Below, piece after piece: positions 6,779-15,245 of a stretch of DNA of 64,000 bases. The first letter of the stretch is position 1, and each line of letters opens with the position of its first letter. The DNA lies in assembly GCA_000389735.1 (NCBI GenBank), contig APJY01000002.1, positions 186,001 to 250,000 on the forward strand, read 5' to 3'. The DNA is from Sulfolobales archaeon Acd1. Lineage in GTDB: Archaea > Thermoproteota > Thermoprotei_A > Sulfolobales > Sulfolobaceae. Made by a program: the position numbers and the translations under genes. The notes under the pieces were generated by a model. The model did not search any database, was not told the origin of the DNA, and saw only the letters and a program-made list of their open reading frames with translations.

Positions 6779-7981
6779 TCAACCTCTCGCAGTGCTTGAT
6801 ACGATCTTTATCACGTCGTTGTGCTGAAGCTCGTAATCCTCGCCGAGCCTTGTCTTGGTCTTAGCGTTGATTGCGTACAAGAACCCCTTGGCCAGCTCAG
6901 TGTGAATCATCTCAGCCAACTCTCTAGGCTTAGTCCCGCGCCTAACGAGTAGCGCATCGGGCAGAACGTTTCCGTTCCTGTCTGCGAACTTTCTCTCGTC
7001 CTCGACGGGGTAAACGACGATCACGTTAAGGGCGTTGAAAACGGCGGTGTTTATCGCCTCCTGAACTCCCGTGCTTCCATAGACCTCAAGCACGTTCGTC
7101 TTGATGTACTCGAGGGCGCTCTTCTGCTTGCTGGTAAGCTGTGCCTTGACCGTGAAAGTCGGTTCCCCAGGTATATACTCTATTAAACCAGCCTTAGCCG
7201 CCTTCTTGAGGGCTAGCTCGCTCTCCGCGCTTACGGGAACGACGAATTCGTGCTTTTCCCTTAACTTCCGAATGAACTCCTTGGATTGAGGGAGATCGGC
7301 CTTATTGGTAGCTATTATAATTGGCTTAGATATCTGCCTCAGGGTAACGGCGAACTTACGTAAGTCCTCCTCGCCCCACTGAAGTAACTTAACGTTCTCT
7401 AACTTCGTTTCCCTTAAGGTCAACAGGATGTGGTACCTCGTTATCGAGAGCCCCGAAAGCTTTGACAGAAGGGCATCTACCGGATCCTTTCCTGAGTTGT
7501 CGACGGTTCTGGCGAACTTCTGCCAGTCCTTGGACACGATGGATAGGAACCACTCGTTCAGTTCTCCCTCCACGAACTTCACGTCATCTTCCGGGTCCCT
7601 GGATCCAGGCTCTACTGGCCTGCCCTCTTCGTCGGTGGAGCCAGAAGCGTCTACCACGTGTATTAAGGCGTCGGCTTTCCTCAGATCGTCCAGGAATTTG
7701 TTGCCTAGCCCTCTGCCGAGGTGAGCTCCTGGGATCAAACCGGCCACATCTATTAGCTTGACCGGAATGAAACGGTAATCGCCCATGCAGAAGGAGTTCC
7801 TCGGGTTGCATACCACGTGAAGCTCGGTATGGACGCACCGGTTCTTGACGTAAGCGATCCCTACGTTAGGCTCTATCGTAACGAAGGGTCTGTTCGCCCT
7901 CTCCACTTCGACCAACGTCGCTGCGGAGAAGAAGGTGCTCTTACCTACGTTCGTCTTTCCTACAAGACCTAACTCAATCAA
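6779..7981 (-). CDS. ychF: YchF/OLA1-family GTPase (Obg superfamily) with TGS domain
   Basis: A 400-residue P-loop protein likely tied to translation. Seen: G1 GKTNVGKSTF (residues 8-17), G3 DVAGLIPGAHLGRGLGNKFL, G4 TNKAD (about 250-254), and a C-terminal TGS domain ending with YELQHNDVIKIV. Bacterial YchF prefers ATP because its G4 motif is changed; here the normal NKAD suggests GTP can be used (inference). The start is TTG at 7979-7981. It converges on the GlmU-like gene with a 2-base gap and diverges from L15e across a shared promoter. Confidence 0.93.
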   Translation of the reverse strand: MIELGLVGKTNVGKSTFFSAATLVEVERANRPFVTIEPNVGIAYVKNRCVHTELHVVCNPRNSFCMGDYRFIPVKLIDVAGLIPGAHLGRGLGNKFLDDLRKADALIHVVDASGSTDEEGRPVEPGSRDPEDDVKFVEGELNEWFLSIVSKDWQKFARTVDNSGKDPVDALLSKLSGLSITRYHILLTLRETKLENVKLLQWGEEDLRKFAVTLRQISKPIIIATNKADLPQSKEFIRKLREKHEFVVPVSAESELALKKAAKAGLIEYIPGEPTFTVKAQLTSKQKSALEYIKTNVLEVYGSTGVQEAINTAVFNALNVIVVYPVEDERKFADRNGNVLPDALLVRRGTKPRELAEMIHTELAKGFLYAINAKTKTRLGEDYELQHNDVIKIVSSTARG

Positions 7982-8002
7982 TCCGGTTTCATTTGAGCGG
8001 GT

Positions 8003-8020
8003 AGAAACACTTTTATTAAT
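8003..8020. promoter_or_regulatory. Divergent promoter region for ychF and L15e
   Basis: The segment AAACACTTTTATTAAT can be read as TATA on both strands: TTTTATTA for L15e (start codon 8053) and TAAAAG on the minus strand, about 28 bases before the ychF TTG. Only 71 bases separate the two start codons. Confidence 0.6.
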
Positions 8021-8052
8021 CGCTGAAGGCTTAAGCAGACCTGCGGACGCTT

Positions 8053-8697
8053 ATGGCGTTATCGATGTACCACTACATCGAGCAGACCTGGCAGAGCAAG
8101 GATTGGAAGAAGACGGTTCTAAGGGCTAGACTGATTCAGTGGAGGAGGGATCCTGTAGTAACTAGAGTAGAGAAGCCGACCAGGCTCAACAGGGCGAGGG
8201 AGATAGGCTACAAAGCGAAGCTGGGCTTCGTTGTAGCGAGGGTAAGGGTCAGGAGGGGAGGGCTCAACAAGCCTAGGCCAAACAGCGGAAGAAGGCCAAA
8301 AAGAATGGGTGTTTACGGTTACTCCCCCAGTAAAGGATACAGGTGGATAGCCGAGGAGAAGGCCGCCAGAAAGTTCCCGAACCTTGAAGTGCTCGGGAGC
8401 TATTACGTTGGCGAGGACGGACTATACAAGTACTATGAGGTCATTCTAGTGGATCCCCATAACCCCAGTATTGCCAACGACCCTCAATACAAGTGGATGC
8501 TCGACCCCGCCAACAGGGGAAGGGTGTTCAGGGGATTGACCGCTGCAGGCAAAAAGGCCAGGGGACTACTGAAGTCGCGCGGCTTGAAAGGCACAGTGAA
8601 GCACAAGTGGAAGAGAAAGCAGAAGGAGAGGGAGCAGAAGAAGCGTCACGAGGCCTCGAAGAGCTCGAGAACTAACTTAATAGATCAGCTTAGCTAA
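8053..8697 (+). CDS. rpl15e: 50S ribosomal protein L15e
   Basis: A 214-residue large-subunit protein, slightly longer than the usual 194-204. It carries the family core [47 protein letters not shown] and [19 protein letters not shown], and a very basic C-terminal tail. It heads the exosome superoperon: the COG1325 gene follows after 13 bases. Several start positions are crowded at the N-terminus, but [10 protein letters not shown] is typical. Confidence 0.97.
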   Translation: MALSMYHYIEQTWQSKDWKKTVLRARLIQWRRDPVVTRVEKPTRLNRAREIGYKAKLGFVVARVRVRRGGLNKPRPNSGRRPKRMGVYGYSPSKGYRWIAEEKAARKFPNLEVLGSYYVGEDGLYKYYEVILVDPHNPSIANDPQYKWMLDPANRGRVFRGLTAAGKKARGLLKSRGLKGTVKHKWKRKQKEREQKKRHEASKSSRTNLIDQLS

Positions 8698-8710
8698 CCG
8701 CTGTTGAGGA

Positions 8711-9139
8711 ATGAAAATCCATTCGGTCTCAATCTTCTTTTTCGCTCACGAAACCGAAGATTCTTCCAGGATTTTAGATTCCGTAGTTAAGTGTATCCCA
8801 GGCCTGAGCCTCAACGATTTCTCCGCTGAGTTCTTAGAAGGGCACCACGGGAACAGAATAGGGCTCTTCAGGGCTAGCGTCACCTCACCAAGGGCTAAGG
8901 AAGTGTTCCAAGGAACAATACGCTCGATGGATAAGGCTGACATAGTTTACCTATTGTCCACGTTGGACAACAGACTCGAAAAGAGCAGGCTTCACATTAG
9001 GGTTGATAAGCAGGCTTTGATCGCCGAATGTAAACCCAGGATAAAAGATGGAGACGATGTGGTGAAGATCCAGGTGTCCCTCGCTGCCGCTAAGGATGAA
9101 CTCAAGGCCGAGTTGTCCAAAATTGCTCAGGACGGTTGA
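8711..9139 (+). CDS. COG1325 RNA-binding protein (predicted exosome-associated)
   Basis: A 142-residue protein of the COG1325 family, RNA-binding proteins conserved in archaea and predicted from their position to work with the exosome. The N-terminal part IHSVSIFFFAHETEDSSRIL and the core EFLEGHHGNRIGLFRASV match the family pattern. It lies between L15e and the RNase P subunit gene, the standard superoperon place, and overlaps the latter. No catalytic residues are recognised, so its function stays a prediction. Confidence 0.85.
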   Translation: MKIHSVSIFFFAHETEDSSRILDSVVKCIPGLSLNDFSAEFLEGHHGNRIGLFRASVTSPRAKEVFQGTIRSMDKADIVYLLSTLDNRLEKSRLHIRVDKQALIAECKPRIKDGDDVVKIQVSLAAAKDELKAELSKIAQDG

Positions 9140-9671
9140 ACCTTGCATTAGGGATGAAAGGCTATATCCGCTATATTCCATGTATTACGACAGAGTCTTC
9201 CTAGAGGGAAAAGGAAGACTGATCAAGGCTGAACGCGTAACCGTTCAGATCAAGAGCGAGAAGGAACTGCCGAAGCTCAGGCTTGAGCCTTATAGGATAA
9301 CGGTCGTGAAACCGTTAAGTAGGTCCGTGGTTAAAAGGGTGTTGGATCAGGGCTTTAAGGTCATAAGGATAGATTCCGACAATTTCAACGTAATAAGGAA
9401 GGGTCAACTCAACCTGTTTAGGCAATACGATGTGATACTAGAGGTTCCGTTAAACAAAGTAAACTATTATATACTGAGGACGGTTTGTCTCTACTCCACA
9501 AGGTACGTAAGCGACGTGCTGATCTCGTCATGCTCCTCGGGGGTCGCGGAGGTTTGGCACCCCTTGTCGAAACTAGCCCTGTTAACGTCTTTGGGAGTTC
9601 CAGAGGTAGACGCGTTCCACTTCGTGTTTATTTCTCCTCTAAGGCTTCTACGTTTACTTGAGGGTAGTTGA
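9123..9671 (+). CDS. rnp3: RNase P protein subunit Rpp30 (component 3)
   Basis: A divergent TIM-barrel-like protein of about 182 residues, a subunit of the RNase P holoenzyme that trims tRNA 5' ends. Family features are the N-terminal EPCIRDERLYPLYSMYYDRV, central VIRIDSDNFNVIRKGQLNLF, and a conserved position between COG1325 and Pop5. Similarity is weak by eye, so position carries much of the call. I chose TTG 9123, which puts the conserved CIRD close to the N-terminus; an in-frame ATG at 9096 would add nine residues. It overlaps its neighbours on both sides. Confidence 0.78.
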   Translation: MLRTVEPCIRDERLYPLYSMYYDRVFLEGKGRLIKAERVTVQIKSEKELPKLRLEPYRITVVKPLSRSVVKRVLDQGFKVIRIDSDNFNVIRKGQLNLFRQYDVILEVPLNKVNYYILRTVCLYSTRYVSDVLISSCSSGVAEVWHPLSKLALLTSLGVPEVDAFHFVFISPLRLLRLLEGS

Positions 9672-10111
9672 GTTTTCTTACACTCCTTGTGATCGCTAGC
9701 ACGCTTCTTTCCGTCACGTCCCTAGCGGTTTCAATCGGTTTATTCATAGATTTGCGTAGGAAAAAATTATTGATAATAAAGCCTTCTAAAAACAGTGCGG
9801 TTCGTAAGACGAAAAGGTACGTAGTTGTCGACGTCGTCTCGAAGACCCCTATCGACACAAGCACGCTCGAGACTAACGTTCGCCTCGCTGTGACTTCGCT
9901 CTTTGGCCAGGTGTGGCTTGACATCTCTAACCCAAAGGTGATTTATTTCGTGAACAGTAAGGCAATTATATCAACGAACAGAGTTGGCTATAAGGTGGTG
10001 CTCGCGAGTCTTCCCAAGGTAGCGGAAGTCAGTGACAACAACGTAATTGTGGTTCCGAGGAAGATTACTGGAAGCGTTAAAAAGGCTAAGAGGCTTGTAG
10101 GAATCGGATGA
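9668..10111 (+). CDS. rnp2: RNase P protein subunit Pop5 (component 2) with N-terminal hydrophobic segment
   Basis: A 147-residue protein. The Pop5 domain runs from about residue 48 (KRYVVVDVVSKT) through VRLAVTSLFGQVWLDIS and AIISTNRVGYKVVLASL. Ahead of it is an unusual hydrophobic stretch at about 3-28 (LTLLVIASTLLSVTSLAVSI) followed by RRKK, which looks like a membrane helix with a positive inside flank. The TTG start overlaps the Rpp30 stop by 4 bases. The stop codon region also forms the C box of the guide RNA at 10108. Confidence 0.82.
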   Translation: MSFLTLLVIASTLLSVTSLAVSIGLFIDLRRKKLLIIKPSKNSAVRKTKRYVVVDVVSKTPIDTSTLETNVRLAVTSLFGQVWLDISNPKVIYFVNSKAIISTNRVGYKVVLASLPKVAEVSDNNVIVVPRKITGSVKKAKRLVGIG

Positions 10112-10156
10112 GGACGCCGCTCCAGACTGAACCGTGATGTGTTTGCGACGATCTGA
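10108..10156 (+). ncRNA. C/D box guide sRNA (candidate)
   Basis: Boxes in order: C ATGAGGA (10108-10114, one change from RTGATGA), 12-nt guide CGCCGCTCCAGA (10115-10126), D' CTGA (10127-10130), 3-nt spacer, C' GTGATGT (10134-10140), 12-nt guide GTTTGCGACGAT (10141-10152), D CTGA (10153-10156). This is the standard archaeal double-guide layout, with spacing identical to the RNAs at 52596 and 54089. The guides would direct 2'-O-methylation, at the base paired 5 nt from each D/D' box, in targets reading UCUGGAGCGGCG and AUCGUCGCAAAC. The target RNA is not identified. The C box overlaps the pop5 stop codon. Confidence 0.72.
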
Positions 10157-10172
10157 CGCATGGTCTAATGAG

Positions 10173-10180
10173 CTTTAAAT
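10173..10180 (+). promoter_or_regulatory. TATA box for psmA
   Basis: CTTTAAAT about 37 bases before the psmA ATG, predicting a leader of roughly 12 bases. It marks an internal promoter in the exosome superoperon. Confidence 0.6.
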
Positions 10181-10213
10181 CCGAGAGCGGAGTTGTAGAT
10201 TCGAGGGATAAGG

Positions 10214-10945
10214 ATGGCCTTTGGACCAGCCGCTATGGGATATGATCGGGCAATAACGATATTCTCGCCTGACGGCTCGCTTTATCAAGTCGACTACGCC
10301 TTTGAGGCCGTTAAGAAAGGGTGGACCACTCTAGGTATAAGAACCGACTCGGGAGTCGTTCTGATTAGTGAGAAAAGGAAGGCTAGGGCCCTGATCGACG
10401 TAGAAGGAATAGAGAAGGTTTTTATGATCGACGACCACGTGGGAGCTAGCTTCGCGGGTCTCGCCCCTGACGGTAGGGTTCTGATCGATTACGCGCGCAG
10501 TCAGGCCCTGAATCATAGGCTAATATACGACGAATTGATTTCGATCGATTACCTGGTCAAGTTAATCTCCGACGTAAAGCAGGTTTACACGCAGCACGGC
10601 GGAGTGAGACCGTTCGGTGTGGCTTTGTTAATAGGAGGGGTAGACAAGGGCGTTCCTAAACTGTATATGACGGAGCCGAGCGGCCAGTTTATGCCTTATT
10701 ATGCCGTCGCGATAGGCCAGGGAGAGCACGTTGTAAACGAGTACTTGGAGAAGAACTACAGGCCAGACCTTGGTCTAGAGGAGACGATAATACTCGGCAT
10801 AAAGGCCCTTTACTCGACTATGAAGCCAGAAGACAAAATGGCCGCCCAGGGTATAGAGATCGGTTATGTGAGCGTAAAGGAGCCGATATTCAGGAAAATG
10901 ACATTAGACGAAAGGCTTGAGATTCTAAAGAAGGCGATGGGTTAG
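10214..10945 (+). CDS. psmA: Proteasome subunit alpha
   Basis: A 243-residue subunit forming the outer rings of the 20S proteasome, which gate substrate entry and dock the ATPases. The N-terminus GYDRAITIFSPDGSLYQVDYA is the alpha-type signature including the H0 helix region, and the conserved core RPFGVALLIGGVD follows. Its place inside the exosome superoperon, linking RNA and protein decay, is the classic archaeal arrangement. It has its own promoter and is followed 4 bases later by SBDS. Confidence 0.97.
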   Translation: MAFGPAAMGYDRAITIFSPDGSLYQVDYAFEAVKKGWTTLGIRTDSGVVLISEKRKARALIDVEGIEKVFMIDDHVGASFAGLAPDGRVLIDYARSQALNHRLIYDELISIDYLVKLISDVKQVYTQHGGVRPFGVALLIGGVDKGVPKLYMTEPSGQFMPYYAVAIGQGEHVVNEYLEKNYRPDLGLEETIILGIKALYSTMKPEDKMAAQGIEIGYVSVKEPIFRKMTLDERLEILKKAMG

Positions 10946-10949
10946 AGGT

Positions 10950-11648
10950 ATGACTAAAGAGAACTACGTGATAGCCAAATATGAAGCTGGAGGCGAGAAG
11001 TTCGAGATCCTGGTAAAGCCCAAAGAGGCTTTGGAGCTGAGGAACGGCAAGTCAATCAGCATTTCAGACATCGTCGTTAGCGAGGAAATATATAAGGACG
11101 TGAAGAAAGGCCTCAAGGCCTCTCCAGCGGCGCTCAAGAAAGTGTTCGGAACAACGGATTTCGAAACTATCGCGAGAACCATCATAATGAAAGGAGAGCT
11201 ACCTTTGACGGCTGAACAAAGGAGAGAGTTAATAGAAAATAAGAAGAAACAAATTATAGATTTCATATCGAGAAACGCTGTAGATCCCAAGACTCACCTG
11301 CCGATACCTAGGACGAGAATCGAGCTGGCCTTAGAACAGGCTAGAATACAGATCGACCCTAACAAGGACGTCGAGGCTCAGGCTCTCCAGATAGTCAAAG
11401 AGCTAAGCAAGATAATGCCTATAAAATTAGCTAGAGCTCTTTTAGAAATCAAAGTACCTTCTCAGTATAGTTCTAGGGTGAAATCAGCACTAAATTCTTT
11501 AGGTGAGGTAAAGAAAACTAATTGGCTATCCGATGGCACTCTAATAGCGGAGCTCGAGATACCAGCTGGAGCACAGCAGGAAGTCATAGATAAGTTGAAC
11601 TCCCTGACGAAAGGGGAAGTCGAGGTGAAAGTCCTTCAGGTGAAGTGA
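10950..11648 (+). CDS. sbds: Ribosome assembly factor SBDS (Sdo1)
   Basis: A 232-residue three-domain protein. The FYSH domain at the N-terminus has ISDIVVSEEIYKDVKKG; the middle three-helix domain has TAEQRRELIENKKKQIIDFI and DPKTHLPIPRTRIELALEQA; a ferredoxin-like domain ends the protein. In eukaryotes SBDS releases the anti-association factor eIF6 from the large subunit, and archaeal SBDS is thought to act similarly. Length matches the family. The stop overlaps the rrp4 start by 4 bases (GTGA). Confidence 0.96.
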   Translation: MTKENYVIAKYEAGGEKFEILVKPKEALELRNGKSISISDIVVSEEIYKDVKKGLKASPAALKKVFGTTDFETIARTIIMKGELPLTAEQRRELIENKKKQIIDFISRNAVDPKTHLPIPRTRIELALEQARIQIDPNKDVEAQALQIVKELSKIMPIKLARALLEIKVPSQYSSRVKSALNSLGEVKKTNWLSDGTLIAELEIPAGAQQEVIDKLNSLTKGEVEVKVLQVK

Positions 11649-12385
11649 ACTTGTCCGGTCAAATCTTCGTGATGGATCAACAGGTGGTTTGTCCTGGAGA
11701 TCTGTTGGCGGAAGGCGACTTTGAGATCCCATGGTCTCCTTACATTTACAAGGAGAGTAATAGGTACTACGCATCAGTAGTGGGTGTTGTTGACGTTAAG
11801 AACGGTACGTTTACTGTTGTCCCACTAAAGGGGTCGAAGTACTGGCCGAGAGTCGGCGATACTGTGCTCGGCATGGTCGAGGATATCGAGTTATACGGAT
11901 GGACCGTCGACATCAGAGCTCCTTACCCTGCGTACCTACCCGCGTCATCTTTACTTAATAGACCGGTCACTGCTGGTGAGGACCTTCGTAGGTATTTAGA
12001 CGTCGGAGATTATATCGTCGCGAAGGTGGAGGTTTTCGATAGAACAACGAACCCGATACTAGCGGTCAGGGGGAGCGATACAGGAAAGGTTACGGACGGA
12101 ACGGTCGTTTCGATAAGCCCTAGCAAAACATCGCGATTAATCGGTAGGAACAGGAGCTTGCTAAATACATTAATGTCGATGACTGGTTGTCACCTAATGG
12201 TTTATCCCAACGGGATGATTCACATGAGATGTCCCTCGTCCGCTCAGGAGGAAGCAATAAAAGGGGCTATATCCCTCATAGAGATAGAGCAGGAGTCTCG
12301 CATTTCCGATCTTACGGAAAAAGTAAGAAGATTTATTGCATCAAAACTAGGTGAGACAAATGTTAGCAGCTCAGCAGAGGCCTAG
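11645..12385 (+). CDS. rrp4: Exosome subunit Rrp4
   Basis: A 246-residue cap subunit of the archaeal RNA exosome that guides RNA into the Rrp41-Rrp42 ring. Domain order is an N-terminal barrel ([13 protein letters not shown]), an S1 domain ([20 protein letters not shown] with [20 protein letters not shown]), and a C-terminal KH domain with [20 protein letters not shown]. The GTG start overlaps the SBDS stop. The gene end overlaps rrp41 by about 35 bases, implying tight translational coupling of exosome parts. Confidence 0.95.
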   Translation: MNLSGQIFVMDQQVVCPGDLLAEGDFEIPWSPYIYKESNRYYASVVGVVDVKNGTFTVVPLKGSKYWPRVGDTVLGMVEDIELYGWTVDIRAPYPAYLPASSLLNRPVTAGEDLRRYLDVGDYIVAKVEVFDRTTNPILAVRGSDTGKVTDGTVVSISPSKTSRLIGRNRSLLNTLMSMTGCHLMVYPNGMIHMRCPSSAQEEAIKGAISLIEIEQESRISDLTEKVRRFIASKLGETNVSSSAEA

Positions 12386-13088
12386 GTTAATTGATGAAAG
12401 GGGCCTTAGAACAGACGGTAGAAGACCTGATGAACTGAGGCCGATAAGGATCGAGCTTGGAGTGCTGAAAAACGCCGACGGAAGCGCGATCTTTGAGATG
12501 GGCAACACTAAGGTCATCGCGGCGGTTTACGGGCCAAAGGAGATGCATCCCAGGCACATGGCGTTGCCCGACAGGACTGTACTGAGAGTTAGATACCATA
12601 TGACGCCGTTCTCGACCGATGAAAGGAAGAACCCTGCGCCAAGCAGGAGGGAAATCGAGCTGTCCAAAGTGATAAGGGAGGCTTTAGAGAGCGCTATTCT
12701 GACAGAGCTCTTTCCCAGGGCGACGATAGACGTGTTCATGGAAGTGCTACAGGCAGACGCAGGGACTAGGTTGGTGTCTTTGATGGCCGCCTCCATGGCT
12801 TTAGCTGACGCCGGAATCCCTATGAGAGATCTGATAGCTGGTGTCGCGGTGGGTAAGGCTGATGAGGTTCTGGTCTTAGACCTTAATGAAGCGGAAGACA
12901 TGTGGGGTGGGGCTGATATGCCTATCGCTATGATGCCCTCGCTGAACAAGGTAGTGCTTTTCCAGCTGAACGGGACCATGACGCCCGAAGAGTTAAGGCA
13001 AGCGTTGGAGTTGGCTAAGAAAGGGATAGCGGAGATTTACCAATTAGAAAAGAAAGCCATCAAGGAAAAGTTCGTCGAGGTGAGTTGA
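12351..13088 (+). CDS. rrp41: Exosome subunit Rrp41 (catalytic, phosphorolytic)
   Basis: A 245-residue RNase PH fold protein that carries the phosphorolytic active site of the exosome hexamer. It matches Sulfolobus Rrp41 nearly throughout: [73 protein letters not shown] and [18 protein letters not shown], which includes the acidic catalytic region. The GTG start at 12351 gives VRQML, like the Sulfolobus MREML; ATG 12360 is the alternative and has GGTGAG just before it. It abuts rrp42 directly. Confidence 0.96.
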   Translation: MRQMLAAQQRPRLIDERGLRTDGRRPDELRPIRIELGVLKNADGSAIFEMGNTKVIAAVYGPKEMHPRHMALPDRTVLRVRYHMTPFSTDERKNPAPSRREIELSKVIREALESAILTELFPRATIDVFMEVLQADAGTRLVSLMAASMALADAGIPMRDLIAGVAVGKADEVLVLDLNEAEDMWGGADMPIAMMPSLNKVVLFQLNGTMTPEELRQALELAKKGIAEIYQLEKKAIKEKFVEVS

Positions 13089-13919
13089 ATGTCTGCGACG
13101 TCGGACAGACTTCAAACCATCGTTTCCAACGTCAAAAAGGCCAGCATACTGAAGGCCCTCGAACGCGGAGTTAGGTTAGATAACAGAAAACCAGACGAGT
13201 ACAGGCCTCTGTCCATAACTTTAGGTTACGCTAAGAAGGCTGACGGATCAGCCCTCGTGAAACTAGGAGATACCATGGTATTAGCGGGGACCAAGCTTGA
13301 GATGGACGAGCCGTTTCCCGACACTCCCAACCAGGGTAATTTAATGGTCAACGTGGAGCTCTTACCGCTGGCTTACGAGACCTTTGAGCCAGGACCTCCA
13401 GACGAGAACGCCATAGAGCTGGCTAGGGTAGTCGACAGGAGCCTTAGGGACTCCAAGGCGGTCGACTTATCTAAGTTGGTTATTATTCCTGGCAAGAAAG
13501 TTTGGAGCCTGTGGGTTGACGTTTACGTGCTGGACTTCGCTGGAAACGTAATGGACGCCAGTACAATAGCGGCGGTCGCAGCGATATACAATACGAAACT
13601 GCCTAAAGTAGAAGTAAACGGTGAGGAGGTCAAGGTGCTCACGGAAAGGACTGACGTTACACCCCTAGCTTACCCAGTCGTCACGCTAACTGCGGCAAAG
13701 ATTGGGAACTTCGTAGTCATAGACCCTAATCTAGAAGAGGAGTCAATCGCGGACGCCAAGCTTTCGATATCTTACACTCCAGACATGAGAATAGTGGGGA
13801 TACAGAAGAGCCTGGGCGGAGCGATAAAGCTAGAAGAAATACCGCAAATAGAGGAAGTTACCAGAAAGGCCGCCAGCAGGCTGTTCAGTGAACTTAAAAA
13901 CACCTTCGGCATAGCGTAG
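13089..13919 (+). CDS. rrp42: Exosome subunit Rrp42 (non-catalytic ring subunit)
   Basis: A 276-residue RNase PH fold protein that alternates with Rrp41 in the hexameric ring and is needed for RNA binding and activity. Features include RGVRLDNRKPDEYRPLSITL, GSALVKLGDTMVLAGTKLE, FEPGPPDENAIELARVVDRS and VWSLWVDVYVLDFAGNVMDA. It lacks the catalytic acidic cluster of Rrp41, as expected. The ATG starts right after the rrp41 stop. Confidence 0.96.
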   Translation: MSATSDRLQTIVSNVKKASILKALERGVRLDNRKPDEYRPLSITLGYAKKADGSALVKLGDTMVLAGTKLEMDEPFPDTPNQGNLMVNVELLPLAYETFEPGPPDENAIELARVVDRSLRDSKAVDLSKLVIIPGKKVWSLWVDVYVLDFAGNVMDASTIAAVAAIYNTKLPKVEVNGEEVKVLTERTDVTPLAYPVVTLTAAKIGNFVVIDPNLEEESIADAKLSISYTPDMRIVGIQKSLGGAIKLEEIPQIEEVTRKAASRLFSELKNTFGIA

Positions 13920-13937
13920 GATCGAGGTGGTGTAGTT

Positions 13938-14150
13938 ATGGGCAAAGTGACGGGGATCGCTGGAAGGTTTGGAGCGCGCTACGGAATGTCTTTGAGGAGG
14001 AAATGGAAGGAAATAATGGAAAAACGCTACGCGGATCACGTGTGCCCATATTGCAAAACTGAGGGAAAAGTGGTTAGGATAGCCGCTGGGATATGGTACT
14101 GTAAGAAGTGCAAGACCAAGTGGGCAGGGCTTGCCTACACGCCGTATTGA
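13938..14150 (+). CDS. rpl37ae: 50S ribosomal protein L37Ae
   Basis: A 70-residue zinc-ribbon protein of the large subunit. It begins MGKVTGIAGRFGARYGMSLR and carries CPYC and CKKC pairs at about residues 36-39 and 55-58. Length and motif order are standard. It sits between rrp42 and the Brix gene, overlapping the latter's start by 20 bases. GAGGTGGTG before the ATG serves as ribosome binding site. Confidence 0.96.
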   Translation: MGKVTGIAGRFGARYGMSLRRKWKEIMEKRYADHVCPYCKTEGKVVRIAAGIWYCKKCKTKWAGLAYTPY

Positions 14151-14715
14151 CGTTGTTTTGACCTCTTCTCGTGACGCTTCCAAAAGGACGAGACGGTTTC
14201 TTAGAGAGCTTTCCTACGTTATACCCAACTCAATTAGGGTGAACAGAGGCCGTACGTCTTTAAGCGAGGTTTTCAACAAGGCAAGGTCCCTAAATGCCTC
14301 CAAAGTAATCTTAGTGGCTACGATCAAGGGAAACCCCTCTCTCATTCTGGTCTTCGGGACGGACAAAAGGTTACTTCACGTACTTAGAATCAAGGGTGTC
14401 ACGCTATCTTATGATCTCAGGGGCGAGGATAACGTAGCCGACTTAACGAACGCCTACGCTAGGGGCGTTACGTTTTGTATAAAGGAGTCCGATTGCCCTT
14501 TCGTGACGGAGCTTCTCATGAACCTCAACTACTCACTGATGGACGAATGCAATGTTTACTCTTTCGCAAAAAGGGAGGATGACATTTGTGTTTTGACCTT
14601 TAGGAATCGCGAGGGTAAATTAATACCTCCGATAATCAGGTTTTACTATGATCAGAGTAACGATACGATTCAGCGGAAATGGATCGAGCTTATTGATAAG
14701 GTCGTTAACGGCTGA
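14131..14715 (+). CDS. Brix domain ribosome biogenesis protein (Imp4-like)
   Basis: A 194-residue single Brix domain protein. The N-terminal DVVLTSSRDASKRTRRFLRE and the central VILVATIKGNPSLILVF match archaeal Brix proteins, relatives of eukaryotic Imp4/Rpf1/Brx1 that bind rRNA during subunit assembly. The TTG start at 14131 lies inside the end of L37Ae, and the end overlaps pcc1 by 68 bases. Both overlaps preserve the known order L37Ae-Brix-Pcc1-prefoldin. Confidence 0.9.
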   Translation: MPTRRIDVVLTSSRDASKRTRRFLRELSYVIPNSIRVNRGRTSLSEVFNKARSLNASKVILVATIKGNPSLILVFGTDKRLLHVLRIKGVTLSYDLRGEDNVADLTNAYARGVTFCIKESDCPFVTELLMNLNYSLMDECNVYSFAKREDDICVLTFRNREGKLIPPIIRFYYDQSNDTIQRKWIELIDKVVNG

Positions 14716-14887
14716 AACCGTCGACAAGAAATATCTTAAGACCATAGAGGAGAAGAAGGAAATCGTGTTCACTGCCAGATCCGTATCGAGAGCGAGAGCA
14801 TTGCTAAATTCAGTTTTATATTCAGCGTATGCCGTTACACAAACAATAGCGGAGGTAGAAGGGAGTGGCAGAGGCTCTTCCTCCTGA
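14648..14887 (+). CDS. pcc1: KEOPS complex subunit Pcc1
   Basis: A 79-residue protein of the dimerising KEOPS subunit family; KEOPS makes t6A37 on ANN-decoding tRNAs. Two-strand-helix order and the helical segment SVSRARALLNSVLYSAYAVT fit Pcc1, and the position before prefoldin beta is the conserved one. The ATG lies 68 bases inside the Brix gene, an unusually long same-strand overlap. A short serine-rich tail ends the protein. Confidence 0.83.
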   Translation: MIRVTIRFSGNGSSLLIRSLTAETVDKKYLKTIEEKKEIVFTARSVSRARALLNSVLYSAYAVTQTIAEVEGSGRGSSS

Positions 14888-15245
14888 TCTGAAAACGGCC
14901 TTAGCTCGTTATCAAGACCTTCAGGACAAGCTACAGAGGCTATTGGCTGAAAGGTCAGTCATCGATTCCGAACTGAAAGAAATTAATACAGTTTTACAGG
15001 AACTAGGCAATATCCCTCAGGACTCTACAATTTACAAGATAGTTGGTAACTTGCTGGTGAGGGTGAATAAGGCGGATGTAGAAAGAGAATTGAACGATAG
15101 GAAAGAGATCCTCGAACTAAGGTCGCGCACTTATCAAAAGCAAGAGGCCACATTCAGGACAGAACTGGAGAATCTCCAGAAGAAGATACAGGAGCTTTAT
15201 AACAAATATTATCCGCAGGGAGCGGGTGGAGCCGCTAAGGCATGA
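14865..15245 (+). CDS. pfdB: Prefoldin subunit beta
   Basis: A 126-residue coiled-coil chaperone subunit. Prefoldin is an alpha2-beta4 'jellyfish' that holds unfolded proteins for the thermosome. Two long helices (about residues 8-50 and 75-115) flank the beta hairpin region YKIVGNLLVRVNKADVEREL. The GTG start overlaps pcc1 by 23 bases, and the end overlaps the XPF gene by 4. Confidence 0.94.
   Translation: MAEALPPDLKTALARYQDLQDKLQRLLAERSVIDSELKEINTVLQELGNIPQDSTIYKIVGNLLVRVNKADVERELNDRKEILELRSRTYQKQEATFRTELENLQKKIQELYNKYYPQGAGGAAKA

Noticed and set aside
7428-7761. Long plus-strand open frames within ychF
   Set aside because: They are antisense shadows of a well-conserved GTPase and have no ribosome binding site or family features.
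12427-12443. TGATGA and CTGA close together in rrp41
   Set aside because: Only one base separates them, leaving no guide; it is coding sequence.
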